This document shows, one piece after another, positions 6,887 to 10,435 of a stretch of DNA of 10,435 nucleotides (the stretch's first letter is position 1; each line of letters starts with the position of its first letter). Under the pieces are notes generated by a model. It ran no database searches and was not told where the DNA came from. It saw only the letters and a list, made by a program, of their open reading frames with translations. Origin of the DNA: Alphaproteobacteria bacterium UBA2954 (GTDB taxonomy: Bacteria; Pseudomonadota; Alphaproteobacteria; Puniceispirillales; Puniceispirillaceae); assembly GCA_002348585.1 (NCBI GenBank), contig DEBO01000102.1, positions 1,010-11,444 on the forward strand, written 5' to 3'. The position numbers were made by a program, and so were the translations under genes.

Positions 6887-7749
6887 TTCTTGCTGCTGTG
6901 ATTTGCAGGGAGAAACATTTGCTGGCCGTTCAGCGTGAAGGCTGCTATTTGTTGCTGGCCTTCAATAGAGCTTAGCCAATCTGCAAACCGGTTTGCCCCG
7001 CCCTGATTTACAAACGGGCAATGGGAAGGGTTGACCGTCAGTACCGAATAGCGATTTAAAAGGCTGTCGCTGGTATCTTCATAAAGCAGCCTGTGGTGAG
7101 ACTTATTGCCAAAGGCCAGCCAGGTGCTAATATCACTCAGCAGATAGGCGTCGAGTTGGACAGCCAGATTAATGCTGGCCCCCATGCCCTGCCCGGCTTC
7201 CAGATACCAGCTACCTGGAGCGGAGGAGACATTAATACCTGCCTCTGACCATAAACGACGTTCCCGCGTGTGAGTGCCGCTGTCATCTCCTCTGGACAAG
7301 AAACGTGATCGTGATTTAGCAATTGCTCTCAACGCTGCAGAAACCGTTGCGGCATCTTTGATATTCGCCGGGTCATCTGCCGGGCCAAGCAGCACAAAGC
7401 GGTTCTGCATCACCTCAAGATGCCGCGCCCCAAAGCCTTTTTTCATGAAGGCTTTTTCATCCTCAGGGGAATGGACTAGAACCAGATCCCCATCACAATT
7501 GGCTGCATTGCGCAGGGCCTGGCCTGTGCCAACAGCCACCACCCGTACCTCAATACCAGATTTTTTTGTAAATGCAGGTAGTAGCACATCATAAAGACCT
7601 GAATTCAGAGTTGAGGTTGTCGATTGCAATAAGAGATGCCGCTTATCCGCAGCAACAGGCATAACCGCTATCAGGCCCCAAACAGACGCAGCCACTATAA
7701 CGGTTTTTATCAGATGAAACAAAGCCTTGCTTAGACACAGCAGTTTCAT
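6883..7749 (-). CDS. tupA: TupA-like periplasmic tungstate/molybdate-binding protein
   Basis: This secreted 288-residue solute-binding protein has a signal peptide at about residues 1-34: basic start, long hydrophobic core, then 'PVAA' before Asp35. The mature protein opens with 'QSTTSTLNSGL' (42-52), close to the oxyanion-binding TTTS motif of TupA. It continues with 'VGTGQAL' (73-79), 'GDLVLVHSPEDE' (87-98), 'NRFVLLGP' (116-123) and 'SRGDDSGTH' (152-160), all characteristic of TupA rather than ModA. The role is high-affinity capture of tungstate, possibly molybdate, in the periplasm. The moaA-mobB-moeA genes on the other strand support this. Unusually, no tupB permease or tupC ATPase follows; the next gene is a methyltransferase overlapping by four bases. 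The transporter genes may lie elsewhere, or the protein may work as a sensor or scavenger. Sulfate/thiosulfate binding is a less likely alternative. Confidence 0.8.
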   Translation of the reverse strand: MKLLCLSKALFHLIKTVIVAASVWGLIAVMPVAADKRHLLLQSTTSTLNSGLYDVLLPAFTKKSGIEVRVVAVGTGQALRNAANCDGDLVLVHSPEDEKAFMKKGFGARHLEVMQNRFVLLGPADDPANIKDAATVSAALRAIAKSRSRFLSRGDDSGTHTRERRLWSEAGINVSSAPGSWYLEAGQGMGASINLAVQLDAYLLSDISTWLAFGNKSHHRLLYEDTSDSLLNRYSVLTVNPSHCPFVNQGGANRFADWLSSIEGQQQIAAFTLNGQQMFLPANHSSKK

Positions 7750-7793
7750 GGCACTATTTTCTCTGATAAATGTTGAAAATCAAATTGTCCTGT

Positions 7794-7853
7794 CCACGCT
7801 CAACTGGGCGTGGCCTAATGATTGTAATACTACAAAACGACAGGGTATTGTCG
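7794..7853. promoter_or_regulatory. Cluster of three inverted repeats between divergent genes
   Basis: The 5' region shared by tupA (minus) and the HtrA-like gene (plus) holds three adjacent dyads. CCACGCTC/GGGCGTGG (7794-7801, 7806-7813) is an 8-pair stem with one G-U pair and an AACT loop. TTGTA/TACAA (7822-7826, 7831-7835) has a 4-base spacer. CGACA/TGTCG (7838-7842, 7849-7853) has a 6-base loop. These are plausible operators, or for the first a hairpin in the tupA 5' leader. No T-run follows, and I cannot match a canonical ModE site. No good sigma-70 promoter could be assigned. Confidence 0.35.
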
Positions 7854-7890
7854 CAAGGATGATTATGCAGCTTTCAAAGAGGTAAATAAC

Positions 7891-7947
7891 ATGGCGGCTT
7901 CGCTATCAAATGTTAAACCGAAATTGTCTGTCCCGCTGCAGCTCTGA
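7891..7947 (+). CDS. Possible 18-residue leader peptide
   Basis: ATG 7891 is preceded by AAAGAGG (7876-7882) at eight bases, the best ribosome site in this gap, and opens an 18-codon frame (MAASLSNVKPKLSVPLQL) ending at TGA 7945-7947. It lies about 80 bases before the signal peptide of the HtrA-like protein and in another frame. It could be a short leader ORF, or the original start region of the downstream gene now out of frame. The peptide matches nothing I recognise. Confidence 0.25.
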   Translation: MAASLSNVKPKLSVPLQL

Positions 7948-8029
7948 ACTTAGCAGTTGTTGCTTACTTTATTCTTACAAGCACGGGAATGGATATAGCC
8001 TCTGTGAATTCTGGAGCGTCAGTGCAGCT

Positions 8030-8539
8030 TTGAAAGACTTTTCATGGTTTCGCCTAACAACTGCTGTTATTTTGCTGATAACAACTCTGTTTGGACAGGC
8101 TAAAGCTGAACACGGTCCCCATACCTTTACAGCTATTGAAGGCTCTTCAGTCAGGGTTCTAACAAACTGGCCAGGTTATGAACTGCCTGGATTTAGGGCT
8201 TCTCCGGGAACAGCTCCTGAAGGTACCGGCTTTGCCTTTGCTGCAGGTAACAGTTTAGGGTTGGGAATCAGTTTTAGTTGTGGTGTTGTTTCTGCTAAAG
8301 TTAGTAAAAATACAGGTTTTAACCCTGTTGAAGATTTTATCCAAACAGACGCAGCTGATAATCCCGGGGCGTCAGGTGGTTTACTTGTAAATGCGGTTGG
8401 GCAGGGCCTTGGCTTGATTGATGTAATTTTCACAAAATCAGAAGACAGTGATGCCGGGGTGAATTTTGCTGTGTCCGCAAAGCTGATAAAACGGAGCCTG
8501 TTGGAATGGGCAGATCAAGGGGATGTTTTTACCCACTGA
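8030..8539 (+). CDS. HtrA/trypsin-like protein lacking catalytic His-Asp segment
   Basis: About 169 residues. The best start is TTG 8030, because a canonical signal peptide follows (Lys2, Arg8, hydrophobic core, 'GQAKA' before Glu27). An in-frame ATG at 7910 would add 40 cysteine-rich residues ahead of that signal and has no ribosome site. After the signal come 'SSVRVLTNW' and 'GTGFAFAAGN', which fit strands of an HtrA-type protease before its catalytic His. At Gly73-Asn74 the sequence jumps to 'SLGLGISFSCGVVSA', which belongs after the catalytic Asp. It then continues with 'FIQTDAADNPGASGG' and nucleophile Ser115, and ends like a protease domain ('VNFAVSAKLIKRSLLEW'). There is no PDZ domain. 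The frame is intact, so a secreted protein may be made, but it should not hydrolyse peptide bonds by the usual triad. It is either a decaying gene or a repurposed binding domain. moaA begins 95 bases downstream. Confidence 0.62.
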   Translation: MKDFSWFRLTTAVILLITTLFGQAKAEHGPHTFTAIEGSSVRVLTNWPGYELPGFRASPGTAPEGTGFAFAAGNSLGLGISFSCGVVSAKVSKNTGFNPVEDFIQTDAADNPGASGGLLVNAVGQGLGLIDVIFTKSEDSDAGVNFAVSAKLIKRSLLEWADQGDVFTH

Positions 8540-8634
8540 AATAGTTGCCTGTTAGTGACTTGCAACTGAACGAAAAGGTCATTTACCCTTATGTACTTTG
8601 TTCGAGGCTAGAGTGCAAAAAAGAAACCATCTTT
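8540..8634 (+). promoter_or_regulatory. moaA leader with short inverted repeats
   Basis: These 95 bases precede the moaA ATG. AGTTGC (8543-8548) and GCAACT (8562-8567) form a 6-base stem with a 13-base loop. Farther on, GAAC and GTTC, with AAGGT/ACCCTT inside them, could make a longer imperfect hairpin (about 8569-8605). There is no strong ribosome site before ATG 8635. The segment could carry the moaA promoter or a structured leader. I cannot recognise the molybdenum-cofactor riboswitch pattern in it. Confidence 0.25.
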
Positions 8635-9690
8635 ATGGATGACATTCTGAAATTCACACCGTCCGGAACGAATGCTCCGACGCAAAAACAGCGGCCTTCA
8701 ACGCTGGTTGACCCGTTTGGCCGGGCCGTTGATTATATTCGCATTTCGGTCACTGACAGATGTGACTTCAGATGTGTGTATTGTATGGCAGAGGAAATGA
8801 CCTTTCTGCCGAAAAAAGATCTGTTGACATTAGAAGAGTTGGAACAAGTCTGCCGGACGTTTATGTCGATGGGCACCCGAAGAATCAGGCTGACAGGAGG
8901 TGAACCTCTTGTCCGCCGCAATATTATTCAATTGATTCGTAATCTGGGTGCGGAGGTGAAATCAGGCCAACTGGATGAGCTGACCATTACCACTAACGGT
9001 AGCCAGTTGACCAAAATGGCAGATGATTTAGCACAAGCTGGTGTCCGCCGACTGAATGTGTCGATTGATACGTTGGATGCAAATAAATTTAAACTAATAA
9101 CCCGCTGGGGCGATCTTGATAAAGTGCTTGACGGAATGAAAGCTGCCCGTGATTCCGGTCTTTCGATAAAGCTAAATGCTGTGGCCTTAAAGGGCGTTAA
9201 TGAAGATGAACTGGTCGATATGGTCGCCTGGGCAGGCGATCAGGGCTATGATATGACCATTATTGAAGTGATGCCTATGGGGGATATTGGCAATGAAACC
9301 CGTGTTGAACAGTATTTGCCTGTTTCTGTGGTCCGCTCGCGACTAGCCAAGCGTTTTACACTGACTGATTCGGATTATGTTAGCGCTGGACCTGCTCGTT
9401 ATGTAAATGTAGCTGAAACAGGCCGCAGGCTGGGGTTTATAACACCGCTGACCCATAATTTCTGCGAAAGTTGTAATCGTGTGCGCCTGACCTGTACAGG
9501 CCAGCTTTATATGTGTCTGGGGCAGGATGATAATGCTAATCTGGCCCGCGCTCTGCGTGAGGATGGTGAGGAGGGCCTGCGCTCAGCAATCATTTCTGCG
9601 ATTGCGCGTAAGCCAAAGGGCCATGATTTTGTCATCAACAGACGTGAGGCACAGGCCGTCGGCCGACATATGAATGTAACTGGTGGGTAA
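8635..9690 (+). CDS. moaA: GTP 3',8-cyclase MoaA
   Basis: This radical-SAM enzyme carries out the first step of molybdopterin synthesis, turning GTP into 3',8-cyclo-7,8-dihydro-GTP with MoaC's help; it is cytoplasmic and oxygen-sensitive. From ATG 8635 it has 351 residues. The N-terminal cluster motif is Cys43-x3-Cys47-x2-Cys50 ('CDFRCVYC'), followed by '[10 protein letters not shown]' for SAM binding. The second 4Fe-4S site is Cys277, Cys280 and Cys294 ('[11 protein letters not shown]' onward). The C-terminus ends in the conserved Gly-Gly. An in-frame TTG at 8545 would add 30 residues that do not look like MoaA, so the ATG is preferred, although its ribosome site is poor. mobB and moeA follow on the same strand with small gaps, forming a cofactor operon. 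moaC, moaD, moaE and mobA are not in the window. Confidence 0.96.
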   Translation: MDDILKFTPSGTNAPTQKQRPSTLVDPFGRAVDYIRISVTDRCDFRCVYCMAEEMTFLPKKDLLTLEELEQVCRTFMSMGTRRIRLTGGEPLVRRNIIQLIRNLGAEVKSGQLDELTITTNGSQLTKMADDLAQAGVRRLNVSIDTLDANKFKLITRWGDLDKVLDGMKAARDSGLSIKLNAVALKGVNEDELVDMVAWAGDQGYDMTIIEVMPMGDIGNETRVEQYLPVSVVRSRLAKRFTLTDSDYVSAGPARYVNVAETGRRLGFITPLTHNFCESCNRVRLTCTGQLYMCLGQDDNANLARALREDGEEGLRSAIISAIARKPKGHDFVINRREAQAVGRHMNVTGG

Positions 9691-9714
9691 AAGGCCGCCT
9701 AGGTTTCAGCTAAG

Positions 9715-10254
9715 ATGACAGACACGATAACAGATGCGATGAAAGGAGCTCCTGTCCCTTTATTTGGCCTGGCTGGCTGGTCAGGCTCAGGTAAAACAAC
9801 ATTGGCGGAACAGCTGATCACAGAATGGACGGCGCAGGGTCTTGATGTAGCGACTATTAAACACGCACATCACGAATTTGAAGGCGATACCCCGGGCAAA
9901 GATAGCTGGCGGCATCGCGAGGCCGGAGCGCGCCAGGTTCTTGTTTCTTCAGCGATAAGATCCGCGCATTTTGTTGAACATAAAACTAGAGAACCTGAAC
10001 TGGCACAAATGCTAAATAGGCTTTTGCCTTGTGATCTGGTGTTGATAGAAGGCTTCAAGCGCGAAGCTGTGCCGAAAATGGAAATTTTTCGTGCTGAAGT
10101 GGGCAAGTCGCACCTTTATACAGAAGATAACCAGATTATCGCTGTTGCTAGTGACAGTGCAGTACCAGACTGTCCTCTACCAGTTCTGGATTTAAATGAC
10201 ATACCGACAATTGCCGATTTTGTGCTTCAGGTAGTTGGCCTAAGCAGCAGGTAG
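9715..10254 (+). CDS. mobB: Molybdopterin-guanine dinucleotide biosynthesis adaptor MobB
   Basis: This 179-residue P-loop GTPase acts with MobA in attaching GMP to molybdopterin to make the MGD form of the cofactor. Walker A is 'GWSGSGKT' (21-28). Family signatures follow in 'IKHAHHEFEGDTPGKDSWRH', with the conserved His pair and the PGKDS-RHREAGA region, and in 'LVLIEGFKRE'. The length is usual for stand-alone MobB. It starts 24 bases after moaA and ends eight bases before moeA. The start ATG 9715 lacks a clear ribosome site; ATG 9739 would remove eight residues before the P-loop strand and is possible. MobA, often adjacent, is not between moaA and mobB here. Confidence 0.93.
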   Translation: MTDTITDAMKGAPVPLFGLAGWSGSGKTTLAEQLITEWTAQGLDVATIKHAHHEFEGDTPGKDSWRHREAGARQVLVSSAIRSAHFVEHKTREPELAQMLNRLLPCDLVLIEGFKREAVPKMEIFRAEVGKSHLYTEDNQIIAVASDSAVPDCPLPVLDLNDIPTIADFVLQVVGLSSR

Positions 10255-10262
10255 GGAGCGCC

Positions 10263-10435
10263 ATGCCACATCCCTCTACAACTCCGCTGGAAATTGCCCG
10301 CGAACTGCTTTTGTCCGCGGCGACAGGCTGGGCTCCTCAACAAGAAATCTGCGGAGTATCGGATGCGCTTGGCCGAGTGCTAGCGACAGAACAGATAAGC
10401 TCTGTCGATCTGCCCCAGACAGATAACGTGGCTGT
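10263..10435 (+). CDS. moeA: Molybdopterin molybdenumtransferase MoeA (N-terminal part)
   Basis: The first 57 codons are visible; the gene runs off the right edge. MoeA inserts molybdate into adenylylated molybdopterin in the cytoplasm. The fragment has the family's opening: 'PLEIARELLL', then 'VSDALGRVLATE' and 'DLPQTDNVAV', matching the usual ALGRVLAED...DLPxFDNSAMDG region. The customary Ser-Ala of DNSAMDG reads Val-Ala here. AGGGAG (10253-10258) overlaps the mobB stop and stands four bases before the ATG, so translation probably follows on from mobB. Confidence 0.9.
   Translation, partial: MPHPSTTPLEIARELLLSAATGWAPQQEICGVSDALGRVLATEQISSVDLPQTDNVA

Noticed and set aside
6558..6938. Plus-strand open frame of 126 codons opposite the methyltransferase
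   Set aside because: It is low-complexity and Ser/Arg-rich, and antisense to a protein with clear SAM-binding motifs; a shadow frame.
7274..7594. Plus-strand open frame of 106 codons opposite tupA
   Set aside because: It is antisense to the strongly conserved TupA core and has no domain of its own.
7910..8029. N-terminal 40-residue extension of the HtrA-like protein from ATG 7910
   Set aside because: It would bury a canonical signal peptide inside the protein, contains five cysteines in 40 residues, and has no ribosome site.
8545..8634. N-terminal 30-residue extension of MoaA from TTG 8545
   Set aside because: It has no resemblance to MoaA N-termini and begins only five bases after the preceding stop; ATG 8635 gives a normal length.
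1..10435. CRISPR array, tRNA/rRNA gene, insertion sequence or prophage element
   Set aside because: On reading both strands I saw no regularly spaced repeats other than TPR-coding units, no tRNA-like cloverleaf with a TTCGA arm, and no transposase or integrase.

Overview
The window looks like chromosomal DNA of an alphaproteobacterium, probably a marine one. The support is indirect: a single-domain hisI not fused to hisE, a fused L-carnitine dehydrogenase/thioesterase next to a BKACE-family gene, moderate GC, and compact operons with ATGA stop/start overlaps. SAR116-like bacteria would fit, but I cannot place the genus without a search.

Layout. Bases 1-495 hold the 3' end of a class V (alanine-glyoxylate type) aminotransferase. 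It converges on a minus-strand pair at 517-1100: hisI, then a 62-residue zinc-ribbon protein overlapping it by four bases. A conspicuously AT-rich stretch (about 1101-3890) follows. It is dominated by one large minus-strand gene (1377-3503) encoding about eleven TPRs joined to an SGNH-hydrolase-like C-terminal domain. This stretch looks acquired or differently selected. The gap at 3504-3897 has no convincing gene, but it holds a strong ribosome-binding site in front of a three-codon ORF and two overlapping, mutually exclusive inverted repeats.

Bases 3898-6284 form a two-gene carnitine degradation operon. The dehydrogenase half of the second gene would oxidise L-carnitine to 3-dehydrocarnitine. 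The BKACE enzyme (cdhC) would exchange it with acetyl-CoA to give betainyl-CoA and acetoacetate. The thioesterase half of the second gene would release glycine betaine. No transporter or regulator for it lies in the window.

A convergent minus-strand operon (7749 back to 6293) encodes a TupA-like periplasmic tungstate/molybdate-binding protein and an overlapping small SAM-dependent methyltransferase. Divergent from it are a secreted HtrA-like protein that keeps the protease serine motif but lacks the segment carrying the catalytic His and Asp, and then moaA, mobB and the start of moeA. The right third is therefore a molybdenum-cofactor neighbourhood: oxyanion capture on one strand, cofactor synthesis and insertion on the other.

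Most of the window is explained by known families. The less ordinary items are the catalytically gutted HtrA-like gene, the TPR-SGNH fusion in its AT-rich island, the TupA homologue with a methyltransferase where ABC permease genes would be expected, and the structured leader before the carnitine operon.
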